Notes under the pieces: model-generated
What the model saw: only the letters and a program-made list of their open reading frames with translations
Database searches by the model: none
What the model was told of the DNA's origin: nothing
Made by a program: the position numbers and the translations under genes
Assembly: GCA_046347195.1 (NCBI GenBank)
Contig: JAXMGQ010000022.1
Span: 12,711 to 76,710 of the forward strand
Reading direction: 5' to 3'
Length of the DNA: 64,000 nt
Source of the DNA: TMP-86 sp046347195
GTDB taxonomy: Bacteria > Pseudomonadota > Gammaproteobacteria > Steroidobacterales > Steroidobacteraceae
Shown here: piece by piece, positions 35,939 through 45,097 of the stretch
Layout of the letters: each line of letters opens with the position of its first letter
Numbering within the stretch: position 1 is the stretch's first letter

Positions 35939-36940
35939 ATGCCTTCCACACTGCAGATCGCAGTGGATGCCATGAGCGGGGATCATGGCCCGGCGGTGTG
36001 CGTGCCCGCGGCGCTGGATGCCGCCTGTGCCAGCGCCGATATCGGCTTCATCCTCGTGGGTCGGGATGAGGACCTGAAGCGCCACCACCGCGGCGCATGG
36101 CCCTCGAACCTCACCTGCCTGCACGCAGCGGATGTCGTGGAGATGAGCGATCATCCGCGCGATGCCCTGCGGCGCAAGAAGGACTCCTCCATGCGCCGCG
36201 CCATCGACCTCGTGAAGCAGGGCGAGGCGCATGCCTGCGTCAGCGCCGGCAACACGGGTGCCTTGATGGCCACGGCGCATTTCGTGCTGAAGATGCTCGC
36301 CGGCGTCGAGCGTCCCGCCATCATCTCCAAGATTCCCTCCCACGGCGGCCATACCTTCATGCTGGACCTCGGCGCCAATGCCTCCTGCACGCCGCAACAG
36401 CTCGCGCAGTTCGCCGTCATGGGCGCGGTGGTGGCCAGCGATGCCAGCGACCATCGCCAGCCCCGCATCGGCCTGCTGAACATCGGTGAGGAGGACATCA
36501 AGGGCCATGAGGCGGTGCAGGCCGCGCATGAACTCATCGGCGGCATGAAGCTCGACTACGTCGGCTTCGTCGAAGGGCACGACATCTTTTCCGACAAGGT
36601 GGACGTGGTCGTGACCGACGGCTTCACGGGCAATGTCGCGCTGAAGACCATGGAGGGCCTGGCACGCATGATCGCGGGCACCCTGCGCGAGGAATTCACC
36701 CGCAACGCCGTTCGCAAGCTCGGCGCGTTCGCCGCGCAGCCGGCCCTGCAGGCGCTGAAGACGCGTCTGGACCCGCGGCGCTACAATGGCGCGAGCATGA
36801 TCGGACTCAACGGCATCGTCATCAAGAGCCACGGCGGCGCCGATCAGTTCGCCTTCCAGCGCGCCATCGAGGTGGCGATCCTCGAGGCCCGGCAGGGGGT
36901 CCCCTCGCGCATCGCCGAGCAGCTCGAGCGGGCGGCGTGA
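35939..36940 (+). CDS. plsX: Phosphate acyltransferase PlsX
   Basis: A 333-residue enzyme that makes acyl-phosphate from acyl-ACP for phospholipid synthesis. The N-terminal IAVDAMSGDHGP motif, the HAADVVEMSD segment and NTGALMATAHFVL are typical. ATG 35939 is preferred; a TTG four codons upstream is possible. fabH follows with a four-base overlap (GTGA). Confidence 0.95.
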   Translation: MPSTLQIAVDAMSGDHGPAVCVPAALDAACASADIGFILVGRDEDLKRHHRGAWPSNLTCLHAADVVEMSDHPRDALRRKKDSSMRRAIDLVKQGEAHACVSAGNTGALMATAHFVLKMLAGVERPAIISKIPSHGGHTFMLDLGANASCTPQQLAQFAVMGAVVASDASDHRQPRIGLLNIGEEDIKGHEAVQAAHELIGGMKLDYVGFVEGHDIFSDKVDVVVTDGFTGNVALKTMEGLARMIAGTLREEFTRNAVRKLGAFAAQPALQALKTRLDPRRYNGASMIGLNGIVIKSHGGADQFAFQRAIEVAILEARQGVPSRIAEQLERAA

Positions 36941-37908
36941 CTCGCTACTCCCGCATTGCCGGCACCGGCAGCTACCTGCCGGAGAAAGTCCTCACCAACG
37001 CGGATCTGGAGAAGATGGTCGAGACCAGCGATGAGTGGATACGCTCGCGCTCGGGGATCGAAAGCCGTCACATCGCCGTCGCCGGCGAGACCACCACCGA
37101 CCTGGCGGAGCCTGCCGCACGGCGCGCCATGGAGGCGGCCGGCGTGGGACCTGCGGACATCGACCTGATCTGCGTCGGTACGACCACCCCGGATCTGGTC
37201 TTTCCCAACGTCGGCACGCTGCTGCAGCAGCGGCTGGGCATCCACAACTGCGCGGCCTTCAGCCTCGAAGCGGCCTGCAGCGGTTTCATCTACGCCCTCG
37301 GCGTGGCCGACAAGTTCATCCGCCTGGGCGATGCGCGCTGCGCGCTGGTGGTGGGCGCGGAGACGCTCACCCGCATGGTCGACTGGTCCGATCGCGCCAC
37401 CTGCGTGCTGTTCGGCGATGGCGCAGGGGCGGTGGTGCTCAAGCCTGCCGATCAGCCCGGCATCATCTCCACGCACCTGCATGCCGACGGCCACTACAAG
37501 GACCTGCTGTATTATCCCGACGGCATCTCGGCGGGGTTCGACCTGGTGCGCCGGAACCAGGCCTTCATCCGCATGAAGGGGAACGAGGTCTACAAGCTCG
37601 CGGTGAGCAACCTGGGCAAGATCGCGCTGGAGACGCTGCAGGCCAATGGCTTGACCAAGGACCAGATCGACTGGCTCGTCCCGCACCAGGCCAACCTGCG
37701 GATCATCGAAGCCACGGCCAAGCGCCTGGGCCTGTCCATGGACAAGGTGATCGTCACCATCCAGCAGCACGGCAACACCTCGGCGGCCTCGGTGCCGCTG
37801 GCACTGGACACCGCCATCCGCGATGGCCGCATCAAGCCCGGCCAGTTGCTGTTGCTCGAGGCCTTCGGCGGCGGTTTCACCTGGGGATCGGCGCTGTTGC
37901 GGCTGTAG
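36937..37908 (+). CDS. fabH: 3-oxoacyl-ACP synthase III (FabH)
   Basis: A 323-residue condensing enzyme that starts fatty acid synthesis from acetyl-CoA and malonyl-ACP. The catalytic cysteine is C114 (EAACSGFIYAL). The His and Asn of the catalytic triad lie in WLVPHQANLRI and QQHGNTSAAS. The GTG start overlaps plsX. The next gene begins 3 bases after the stop. Confidence 0.96.
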   Translation: MTRYSRIAGTGSYLPEKVLTNADLEKMVETSDEWIRSRSGIESRHIAVAGETTTDLAEPAARRAMEAAGVGPADIDLICVGTTTPDLVFPNVGTLLQQRLGIHNCAAFSLEAACSGFIYALGVADKFIRLGDARCALVVGAETLTRMVDWSDRATCVLFGDGAGAVVLKPADQPGIISTHLHADGHYKDLLYYPDGISAGFDLVRRNQAFIRMKGNEVYKLAVSNLGKIALETLQANGLTKDQIDWLVPHQANLRIIEATAKRLGLSMDKVIVTIQQHGNTSAASVPLALDTAIRDGRIKPGQLLLLEAFGGGFTWGSALLRL

Positions 37909-37910
37909 CC

Positions 37911-38873
37911 ATGCGAATCGCGTCCTGCCTGCTCGGGAGCCTCCTGCTGGTCTCGATGCCACCGCTTGCGCTGGCGGAAGTCTTCACGCTCGGCCCACAG
38001 CAGGGGTTGATCGGCGAGCCCGGCATGATGCTCTCGCACCACGAGGACACGTTGCCGGACATCGCAAGGCTCCACCACCTGGGGTTCGATGCCATCGTCG
38101 CCGCCAATCCGGGCGTGGACACGTGGCTCCCCGGCGAGGGCACGCACGTCAACCTGCCGACCCAGCGGATCGTGCCCGACGTGCCGCACTCAGGGATAGT
38201 GGTGAACCTCTCGGAAGGCCGCCTGTACTACTTCCGGCAGGACCGTGCCGGCAAGCCCGTGGTGGAAACCTATCCCGTGAGCGTGGGCCAGGTAGGCAGG
38301 ACGATGCCGCTGGGGGTGACCAAGGTCGTGGGCAAGCAGAAGAAGCCGACCTGGTATCCGCCCAAGTCGATCCGCGACCGTCATGTGCAGGAAGGCGACC
38401 CGCTGCCCGCGTTCGTGCCGCCAGGACCTGAGAACCCGCTGGGCGAGTACGCCCTGCGCTTGGGGATTCCGAGCGGCTCGTACCTCATCCACGGCACCAA
38501 CAAGCCCGTGAGCGTCGGATTGCAGATCACCAACGGCTGCATCCGGCTCTATCCGGAGGACATCGAGACCCTGTTCCGCGAAGTACCCGTCGGGGTTCCG
38601 GTGCGCATCATCAACCAGCGCATCAAGACGGGCTGGAGCGAGGATGGCGTGCTGTACCTGGAGGTGCACCACCCGCTGGATGGCACGGAGGCTGGCAATG
38701 TCGAGGACCTCACCTCACTCACCCGGCAGATCGTCGCCGCGACATCGCAGCGGAGCGTGATCATCGACTGGGATGCGGCCGAGCGGGCCTTCAACGAGCA
38801 GCGCGGCGAACCGGTGCGGATCTCGGTGGACCGCTGGGTCGAACCCGAGAAACCCGCCCGACGAGGCCGTTGA
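37911..38873 (+). CDS. L,D-transpeptidase (ErfK/YbiS/YcfS type)
   Basis: A 320-residue periplasmic enzyme that makes 3-3 peptidoglycan crosslinks or attaches lipoprotein Lpp to peptidoglycan. It has a signal peptide (about 1-22), a LysM-like stretch at residues 44-84 (NPGVDTWLPGEGTHVNLPT), then the YkuD domain. The catalytic motif reads YLIHGTNKPVSVG then ITNGCIRLYPED, with H194 and C210. Most family members have SHGCIRL; here TNG stands in for SHG, but C210 is intact. A lipoprotein gene is close by (39868-40185), which would be a sensible substrate. Confidence 0.92.
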   Translation: MRIASCLLGSLLLVSMPPLALAEVFTLGPQQGLIGEPGMMLSHHEDTLPDIARLHHLGFDAIVAANPGVDTWLPGEGTHVNLPTQRIVPDVPHSGIVVNLSEGRLYYFRQDRAGKPVVETYPVSVGQVGRTMPLGVTKVVGKQKKPTWYPPKSIRDRHVQEGDPLPAFVPPGPENPLGEYALRLGIPSGSYLIHGTNKPVSVGLQITNGCIRLYPEDIETLFREVPVGVPVRIINQRIKTGWSEDGVLYLEVHHPLDGTEAGNVEDLTSLTRQIVAATSQRSVIIDWDAAERAFNEQRGEPVRISVDRWVEPEKPARRGR

Positions 38874-38998
38874 GTCTCAAGGCCTGGCCGCTTCCGGCAC
38901 GGCCGGTGGCGCGCCAATCGCAACGATTTGCATTACACTCCCCGGCATCGCGCGCATCGAGGCGCGCATCCAACACCAACAACTTCGGGGGAAACGTC

Positions 38999-39775
38999 AT
39001 GAAATGCCGTGTATCGATGCTCCTTGGATCAGCCCTGCTGTTCGGCGCCACCCTGCCCGGGGCGGTGCTTGCCCAGGGCATGGAAGTGAAGGAAAAGCCG
39101 GCGCTGTACACCTACGAATCGAGCTGGGAGATTCCGCGCGCGAAATGGGCCGACATGGACAAGGGCGAACTGGCGACCATCAAGGTCCTCGACAAGGCAC
39201 TCGCCGATGGCACCATCGTCGTCTATGGCAACGAGACCACCCGGGTGCACACCGCCGGTGGAAGCACGCACGACACGTGGTGGGAAGCGAGTTCGATGGC
39301 CGGGCTCATGAGCGTCCTCGAGCAGTTATCCCGTGGCGGTCAAAGCACCACGGCGGTGCTGGCCGGCGCGACCCGGCACGCCGATCAGGTCTTCGTGACC
39401 CACTACTACAACTGGAAGTCGGGCAGCTTCAAGGACGGCATCGCCAAATCGGCTTCCTATCAACTGAAGGACAGCGCGCCCGGCGATGCGCTCGACACGC
39501 TGGCCAAGACCGCCCTCGTGCCGCTGTTCGAGAAGCTTCTCGCCGACGGCGCCATCCTGGGCTACGAGATCGATGAGGAAGCGATTCATACCTCGGCGCC
39601 CGGCAAGTTCTGGACGTACTTCGTCACCCGGAGTGCGGACGGGCTCGACAAGGTCAACGCCGCCCTGCAGGCCAGCGTCAAGTCCAACCCGCTGATCGGA
39701 TCGGCCTTCGACAGCTTCGTCGACTTCAAGGAGCATCGCGACTCGATCTCATCGATCAACGGCGCGGCGAAATAG
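38999..39775 (+). CDS. Exported protein with two repeated domains, unknown function
   Basis: A 258-residue protein with a signal peptide (MKCRVSMLLGSALLFGATLPGAVLA). The mature part is a tandem duplication: in the first copy KALADGTIVVYGNETTRVHTAGG followed by THDTWWEASSMAGLMSV; in the second KLLADGAILGYEIDEEAIHTSAP followed by GKFWTYFVTRSADGLDKV. Each copy looks like a small alpha/beta (ferredoxin-like, dimeric-barrel type) unit. I do not recognise the family. No catalytic motif is visible. It is translated after an upstream gap of 125 bases from the transpeptidase gene, so it may have its own promoter. Confidence 0.7.
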   Translation: MKCRVSMLLGSALLFGATLPGAVLAQGMEVKEKPALYTYESSWEIPRAKWADMDKGELATIKVLDKALADGTIVVYGNETTRVHTAGGSTHDTWWEASSMAGLMSVLEQLSRGGQSTTAVLAGATRHADQVFVTHYYNWKSGSFKDGIAKSASYQLKDSAPGDALDTLAKTALVPLFEKLLADGAILGYEIDEEAIHTSAPGKFWTYFVTRSADGLDKVNAALQASVKSNPLIGSAFDSFVDFKEHRDSISSINGAAK

Positions 39776-39789
39776 GGTCCTGATCGCTC

Positions 39790-39822
39790 AAAAAAAGAAC
39801 GCCGCGCGGATGCGCGGCGTTC
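39790..39822 (-). terminator. Rho-independent terminator for the minus-strand lipoprotein gene
   Basis: An 11-base perfect stem (GAACGCCGCGC and GCGCGGCGTTC) with a GGAT loop at 39797-39822. On the minus strand it is followed by a run of seven T (plus A7, 39790-39796). It is the clearest terminator in the window. It also separates this gene from the convergent gene at 38999. Confidence 0.9.
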
Positions 39823-39867
39823 GATTGGCAGATCTGAAGAGTCAGATCTTCAAGAAAGGCGCGTTTC

Positions 39868-40185
39868 TTACTTGGAAACCGACTTCTTGAACACGCGGTC
39901 GATCTTCTCGTTGATCGCGTCGATGGCCGACTGGTGCGACTGGGCCGTGGAGAGGGCCTGGTTGGCCGTGCTCTGGGCGCCCGCCGCAGCCTGCGATGCG
40001 GAAGCCGCAGCGCTGTTGGCGGCCGCAGCGTCGCTGGACGCCTTCGCGGTATCGCCGGACAGTTTGCTGACCTGGGACTTAAGATCGTCGATCTGCTGCT
40101 GGATGGGCTTCAGATCCTGACATCCGGCCAAGGCTGCAAAGCAGGCGGCGGCGGCCGTGATCTTAAGCGTGGTGGCAAGTTTCAT
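39868..40185 (-). CDS. Alanine-rich outer-membrane lipoprotein (Lpp/OprI-like)
   Basis: A 105-residue lipoprotein with a lipobox LAGC (lipid-modified cysteine after about 22 residues, in FAALAGCQDL). The mature part is an alanine/serine-rich coiled coil with heptad pattern (QIDDLKSQVSKLSGDTAKASSDAAAANSAAA), like Lpp or Pseudomonas OprI. The C-terminus is RVFKKSVSK; a C-terminal lysine is where Lpp is joined to peptidoglycan. A good ribosome binding site (AGGGGAA) precedes ATG 40185. The upstream L,D-transpeptidase gene is a functional partner candidate. Confidence 0.88.
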   Translation of the reverse strand: MKLATTLKITAAAACFAALAGCQDLKPIQQQIDDLKSQVSKLSGDTAKASSDAAAANSAAASASQAAAGAQSTANQALSTAQSHQSAIDAINEKIDRVFKKSVSK

Positions 40186-40441
40186 AGAATTCCCCTGGGG
40201 TTGTTGCACTTGTTCAGAAGTCCTTAAATCAAAAAGTCACTCAGCCGGCCCGCCCGCACTCGCGCTAGGGCTCACCCGCGTCGCAACACGGCTGTACATG
40301 AGGCCAAAACTGCGCCGTGATTGCAACAAAAAAAACGTGAATGTCTGGCCTTGGCGACAGTTTTGATGATACCGGAGAGTGGCAGGCAGCGAAACTGCGG
40401 GGAGGGAGCATCAACACCAGAAAATTTGCAAAAAATTCGTA

Positions 40442-42343
40442 TCAACCCGCAAGCACCTCATCGACGGCACGATGCGCCTGGTCGATGGCCGAGTCCGTGT
40501 AAGCCGCGGCGCCCGAATCCGAATTGGCGATGCTGATGCGCCCGAAGCGGCGCCGTCCGATGATGTGCGGCTGCTGTTCCGGCGGCAACGGTGGGTCGAA
40601 CAGCGGATTGTATTCGCGGGCGTAACCATGCGGCCAGCGATTCACCGTGATGCCGAGGATGTCGCGATCCGCATCGAAGTCACCGCCGGCGAGCGCCCGG
40701 CCGAGCTGGTCGCGGACCTGTGATTCGAAGGTTTCGAAACGGGTCGCGAGGATCTCCGCTCGGCCGGCCCGGTTCTGGTCCTGGTAGGAAAGGCCCGGCT
40801 GGCAGGGTGTGCGCGTCAGGTGCACGAGGATCGGCTCATCGGGCGAGGCGGGGCTGCGGTAGCCGCCGACGTTGACGTGCGGGTTCAGGTGCAGCGAGTT
40901 GAAGTATCCGCCGGGAATGTTGATGCGGTGGATGCCGAGCTCGTGGAAGGCGCGCCAGTGGCGCAGCGCGACGCTCACGTACACCAGAGGTTCCTTCACC
41001 AGGCTGTGCAGGGCGCGCTTCTGCTCCGCGGGCAGCTCATGCACGAGGAAAGGGATCATCAGGTTGTAGCCGGCCAGCACACAGTCGCGGCCCCGCACCG
41101 ACCAGGTGCGTCCGGCCCGCAGGTAGTCGACCTCGACGTGCGCGGCGGCGCCGCGGCCGATGTTGCGGGCGCGGGTCACGATGCTGTTGAGGCGGATATG
41201 CGTGGTCGATCGCGGCGAGTCCAGCCGGGCGTAGTCCACCCGCGCGGTGACGATGTCCCCGGCGTTCGATCCCGGGATCGCCTCCGGCAGGAGCCTTCGC
41301 ACCAGGAGCCGCGCGAGTGTGGCGTTGCCATCGGGAAAGTGAAGCTTCGGCGAGCCGCCGGTGTCGGCATAGCCGGCGGCCGTGTACCCCATCTGCGGCG
41401 TCGATCCCGGCGCCAGGGCGAGTCCGCCGAAGCCGGGCAGCCCCACGCCCCAGCAGTCGAGCGCCGAGAGGCCATCGATGCCCACCGTCCATTCGCCCTG
41501 CGTGCGCTGCTGGTAGAAGGCGAGGGCGGCGGGATCCGCGCCCACGACCTTGCCGAGGTAATCGCGATAGCTCATGCCCGCCAGCCGCTGCTTCTTCTGG
41601 TCCGATGACAGGCCCGGGAAGTGATCCTCGCTGCCGGTCTCGATGCGCAGGATGTCCTCACGCGCGCGCGAGGACAGGGGCGCCTCGGTTAGCCACTGCG
41701 CCATCGGACGCCGGTCGGTGCCCGTGACCAGCTTGTCGGCGCCGAAATGCGCGCGATCGAAGAACACCCCGGTGGACAGGCCGAGCTGCTCGTAGAAGCG
41801 CGGGCTTTCGATGCGTGCCGCGATGGCCGCCACGTCCACCCCGAGCCGGGCGAGCAGTCCTGCGGCCACGGGGCCATAGGGTCGCGGGCTGTCGATGAGC
41901 AGAGTGCCCCCGTTCAGCAACCCGATTCGGCCCTCGCCCAGGTCGAACTCGTTGCGCTTGGCATGGCCGCCGAAGTCATCATGGTTGTCGAGCACCAGGA
42001 TGCGGCGGTTCCGGCCCGCGCGCTCGCGGTAGAAATGCGCCGCCGCCAGGCCGCTGATGCCCGCACCGACGATGATCAGGTCGTAGCTTTCGGGCAGCGG
42101 GGTCGCCGGTGGTGGCTGCGCGCCATCGCGCAGCGCATGCGCGGCCTCGAAGCTGCCGGGGTGGTTGCCGCGCAATCCCTGCAGCCGGGGCGGGTAGTAG
42201 CCTTGGGCGTCCTGCGCTGCTGGCGGCGGTGATGCGGGTGCGGCCGGCGCCGCTCCTGCCACCGTCGCACCGACCGCAAGCGCCACCCCGTCGAGGAAAT
42301 CCCGCCGGGTGATGGTGGCCGGTGGGACGGTGGTGCTGGACAT
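40442..42343 (-). CDS. Tat-exported FAD-dependent amine oxidase-like protein (spermidine dehydrogenase-like)
   Basis: A 633-residue flavoprotein. A twin-arginine signal (ITRRDFLDGVALAVG, with R13 and R14) precedes an Ala/Pro-rich linker and a FAD-binding GAGISGLAAAHFY motif near residue 92, then an amine-oxidase-like body. The signal peptide and domain layout resemble annotated spermidine dehydrogenases (SpdH) of proteobacteria, and I am moderately sure of the family but not of the substrate. It is divergent from the TonB-dependent receptor gene at 42555, so the two may act on the same nutrient. ATG 42343 was chosen over the upstream 42397 to place the RR motif at a normal distance. Confidence 0.75.
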   Translation of the reverse strand: MSSTTVPPATITRRDFLDGVALAVGATVAGAAPAAPASPPPAAQDAQGYYPPRLQGLRGNHPGSFEAAHALRDGAQPPPATPLPESYDLIIVGAGISGLAAAHFYRERAGRNRRILVLDNHDDFGGHAKRNEFDLGEGRIGLLNGGTLLIDSPRPYGPVAAGLLARLGVDVAAIAARIESPRFYEQLGLSTGVFFDRAHFGADKLVTGTDRRPMAQWLTEAPLSSRAREDILRIETGSEDHFPGLSSDQKKQRLAGMSYRDYLGKVVGADPAALAFYQQRTQGEWTVGIDGLSALDCWGVGLPGFGGLALAPGSTPQMGYTAAGYADTGGSPKLHFPDGNATLARLLVRRLLPEAIPGSNAGDIVTARVDYARLDSPRSTTHIRLNSIVTRARNIGRGAAAHVEVDYLRAGRTWSVRGRDCVLAGYNLMIPFLVHELPAEQKRALHSLVKEPLVYVSVALRHWRAFHELGIHRINIPGGYFNSLHLNPHVNVGGYRSPASPDEPILVHLTRTPCQPGLSYQDQNRAGRAEILATRFETFESQVRDQLGRALAGGDFDADRDILGITVNRWPHGYAREYNPLFDPPLPPEQQPHIIGRRRFGRISIANSDSGAAAYTDSAIDQAHRAVDEVLAG

Positions 42344-42554
42344 GGAAGCCCCGGGCGATCGTGCTTTAAGGGTGGGCTGCGACGCTACCGCGAGCATGCC
42401 GCGGTCGTCAACCGACTGTGGCGGTCACGATACAAATTGCGTTTGTGGCGGGCGCGGTCTAACGTGTCACCTGGCAGGTTCACGTTCCACCAAAAAAGAA
42501 TCGATCTGTTAATTCCACGAGAGCGGGGAGCGGAACAACATGTCGGAGGAAGCA

Positions 42555-45029
42555 ATGATGAAGGGCGGACGTTCGAATTCTCTGTATCCACGATGCAACA
42601 GGGGCTGGCTCGCCGCGACGGCGACCTTGCTCGTCTCGGCCGGTGCGGCACCGGTTCCCGTGCTCGCGCAGGAGGCCGCGGCCGGCGCTGAACTGCAGGA
42701 AGTGGTGGTCACCGCCACCCGGCGCGAGGAATCCCTGAGCAAGGTCTCGGTGAGCGTGAGCGCGTTCACCGCCGAGAAAATGGACGTCATCGGCGTGAAG
42801 AGCATCCAGGACGTCGCGCGCTTCACGCCGGGCCTGTCGTTCGGCGCGAACGAGACCAACGACATCTCCATCCGTGGCATCGCCTCGAACGCGGGCGCCG
42901 GTACCACCGGCATCTACATCGACGACACGCCCATCCAGATTCGCAGCCTCGGCGGATTCAACAACGACGATGCGCTGCCGGCGATCTTCGACCTCGAGCG
43001 CGTCGAGGTGCTGCGCGGCCCGCAAGGCACGCTGTTCGGCGCGGGTTCCGAGGGCGGCACCGTCCGCTACATCACTCCGCAGCCCAGCCTGACCAGGTTC
43101 AGCAGCTACGGCCGCGCGGAGCTTTCGTTCACCAAGTATGGCGAGGCCAACTACGAGGCGGGTGTCGCCGGTGGCGGCCCGCTCATCGAGAACAAGCTCG
43201 GGTTTCGCGCCAGCGCCTGGTATCGCCGGGATGGCGGCTGGATCGACCGCCAGGATGCGACCACGGGCAACATCGTCGACGAGGACACCAACCACGCCGG
43301 CACCGTGCAGTTGCGCCTGGCCGCCACCTGGGCGCCCACCGACAACGTGCAGGTCACCCCGTCCGTGCTCTACCAGAACCGCAAGTCCCACGATTTCTCG
43401 ACGTACAACTCGGTGATCTCCGATCCTGGCAGCGGCAATTTCCTTTCGACCAATCCCGATCCGCGCCGCCAGCCCGACGAGTTCTACCTGTCGAGCATCA
43501 AGGTCGATGCGGACCTGGGCAAGGTGCGGCTGATCTCCAACACCTCGTACTTCCACCGCACCGAACTGTCGGGTTACGACGGCACGATCTACAACTTGAG
43601 TTTCTACCAGAACTTCCCGGACATCCTGGGTGCGCCGTTCGTCGATCCGAACATGTATCCGCTGCTCACCTCGCACGGCCCCCGGCTGCCCGCCGGCTTC
43701 GAGAACTACCACTCGCCGGCGCGCGTGACCAACAAACAGGAGAACATCACCCAGGAGTTCCGCCTGCAGTCGAACGATCCGGACGCGCGTTTCAACTGGA
43801 CGGCGGGCCTGTTCCTGTCGCTGAACCGCCAGCAGAGCGTCGAGGAGATCATGGACCCGATGGAGCCCGCGCTGTTCCAGGCGCTGTTCGGCATGACGGA
43901 CTTCGAGGTGTATGACCTGGACCCGCTGCTGCCGAACCTGTATGGCCCGAACCAGGACTCCTACATCAACGACCTGGTTTCGCACGATCGCCAGTACGCC
44001 ATCTTCGGCGAAGGCTCCTACGCCATCACCGACCGGCTCAAGTTCACGGCCGGTGCGCGCTACTCGAAGACCAAGTTCGATTTCATCGGTCACTCGGATG
44101 GTGCACAGAACGGCGGCCCGCTGGATTCGGCCGGCAACCAGGCCGAGAAGCCCTTTACCCCGAAGTTCGGCTTGTCTTTCCAGTACGATCCCCACAACCT
44201 GTACTACATGACAGCGGCGAAGGGCTTTCGCGTGGGCGGGGCCAATCCACCGCTGCCGGGCAACGCCGGCTGCCAGTTCCCCTCATCGGGCGCCTACAAC
44301 TCGGATTCGCTCAAGAGCCTGGAGGTCGGCGCGAAGAACCTGCTGTTCAACCGGCTGCGCCTCGCCAGCAGCGCCTACTTCATCAAGTGGACCAACATCC
44401 AGCAGACCTTCGTCGATCCGGGATGTCAGATCTCCTCGATCAAGAACCTGGGTGAGGCGACGGTGAAGGGCTTCGACTTGCAAGCCGATATCATCATCAC
44501 CGATCACTGGAAGGCGGAGACGGCGATCGGCTTCACGCAGGCGCGTTACAAGGGTCTGTACACGGAAGCTCCCGAGGATCCTACGCTGCCGGTGGGTCCC
44601 ACCAATCCGCTGGTGCGTACCACCTACACCACCGATGGAGACACCGTGGGTGGCGCACCTTGGACCATCGCGGTGGGCACCGAGTACGACTTCCAGGGTT
44701 ACGGGCTGCCCTGGTATGCGCGCATCGACTACGAGTACTCGAGCCGCAACAACCGGCCGACGCCGGCGCAGAATTGGCGCAATGATGCGCAGTACGACCA
44801 GTTCACCTACCGCTTGCCAAAGACCCAGTTCGTCTCGTTCCGTACCGGTGTGACGCTGAATGACTGGACCATCTCGGCGTTCATCGACAACCTCTTCAAC
44901 AAGCAGACGCCGACCTACTTCACGCACTCGCAGGCGGGACTCGACCCGAACGATGCGTCGTTGATCCAGTTCGACCAGTCGGGTTTCCGGCCGCGGACCA
45001 TCGGTCTGACGGTGACCTACCGGCACTAG
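42555..45029 (+). CDS. TonB-dependent receptor
   Basis: An outer-membrane transporter of about 824 residues. A signal peptide is followed by a plug domain beginning ELQEVVVTATRREESLSKVSVSVSAF (TonB box-like region) and FTPGLSFGANETNDISIRGI; the rest is a long beta-barrel with TYRH at the C-terminus. Barrel segments such as LYYMTAAKGFRVGGANPPLPGN are typical of receptors of the Steroidobacter/Sphingomonas style. The substrate is unknown. ATG 42555 follows a GGAGGAA site and is preferred; 42540 also opens the frame. Divergent from the flavoprotein gene. Confidence 0.9.
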   Translation: MMKGGRSNSLYPRCNRGWLAATATLLVSAGAAPVPVLAQEAAAGAELQEVVVTATRREESLSKVSVSVSAFTAEKMDVIGVKSIQDVARFTPGLSFGANETNDISIRGIASNAGAGTTGIYIDDTPIQIRSLGGFNNDDALPAIFDLERVEVLRGPQGTLFGAGSEGGTVRYITPQPSLTRFSSYGRAELSFTKYGEANYEAGVAGGGPLIENKLGFRASAWYRRDGGWIDRQDATTGNIVDEDTNHAGTVQLRLAATWAPTDNVQVTPSVLYQNRKSHDFSTYNSVISDPGSGNFLSTNPDPRRQPDEFYLSSIKVDADLGKVRLISNTSYFHRTELSGYDGTIYNLSFYQNFPDILGAPFVDPNMYPLLTSHGPRLPAGFENYHSPARVTNKQENITQEFRLQSNDPDARFNWTAGLFLSLNRQQSVEEIMDPMEPALFQALFGMTDFEVYDLDPLLPNLYGPNQDSYINDLVSHDRQYAIFGEGSYAITDRLKFTAGARYSKTKFDFIGHSDGAQNGGPLDSAGNQAEKPFTPKFGLSFQYDPHNLYYMTAAKGFRVGGANPPLPGNAGCQFPSSGAYNSDSLKSLEVGAKNLLFNRLRLASSAYFIKWTNIQQTFVDPGCQISSIKNLGEATVKGFDLQADIIITDHWKAETAIGFTQARYKGLYTEAPEDPTLPVGPTNPLVRTTYTTDGDTVGGAPWTIAVGTEYDFQGYGLPWYARIDYEYSSRNNRPTPAQNWRNDAQYDQFTYRLPKTQFVSFRTGVTLNDWTISAFIDNLFNKQTPTYFTHSQAGLDPNDASLIQFDQSGFRPRTIGLTVTYRH

Positions 45030-45041
45030 CGGTGAAAAAAT

Positions 45042-45068
45042 GCCGGCGGCGTTTCTCGCGCCGCCGGC
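45042..45068. terminator. Stem-loop after the TonB-dependent receptor, no T-tract
   Basis: A 10-base perfect stem (GCCGGCGGCG and CGCCGCCGGC) around a TTTCTCG loop, 12 bases after the receptor stop. A6 precedes the stem, so a T-run follows it only on the minus strand, where no gene ends. It could still mark the transcript end. Confidence 0.5.
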
Positions 45069-45082
45069 CACCCGCTACGACA

Positions 45083-45097
45083 GTTGCCATTGGCAAC
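45083..45097. promoter_or_regulatory. Perfect inverted repeat over the lexA -35
   Basis: GTTGCCA-T-TGGCAAC, seven-base arms. The -35 hexamer TTGCCA (45084-45089) lies in its left arm. It could be an operator for another regulator, which is not known. Confidence 0.5.

Noticed and set aside
45042..45068. Full intrinsic terminator of the TonB receptor
   Set aside because: The stem is good but no T-run follows on the plus strand, so I list it only as a stem-loop.
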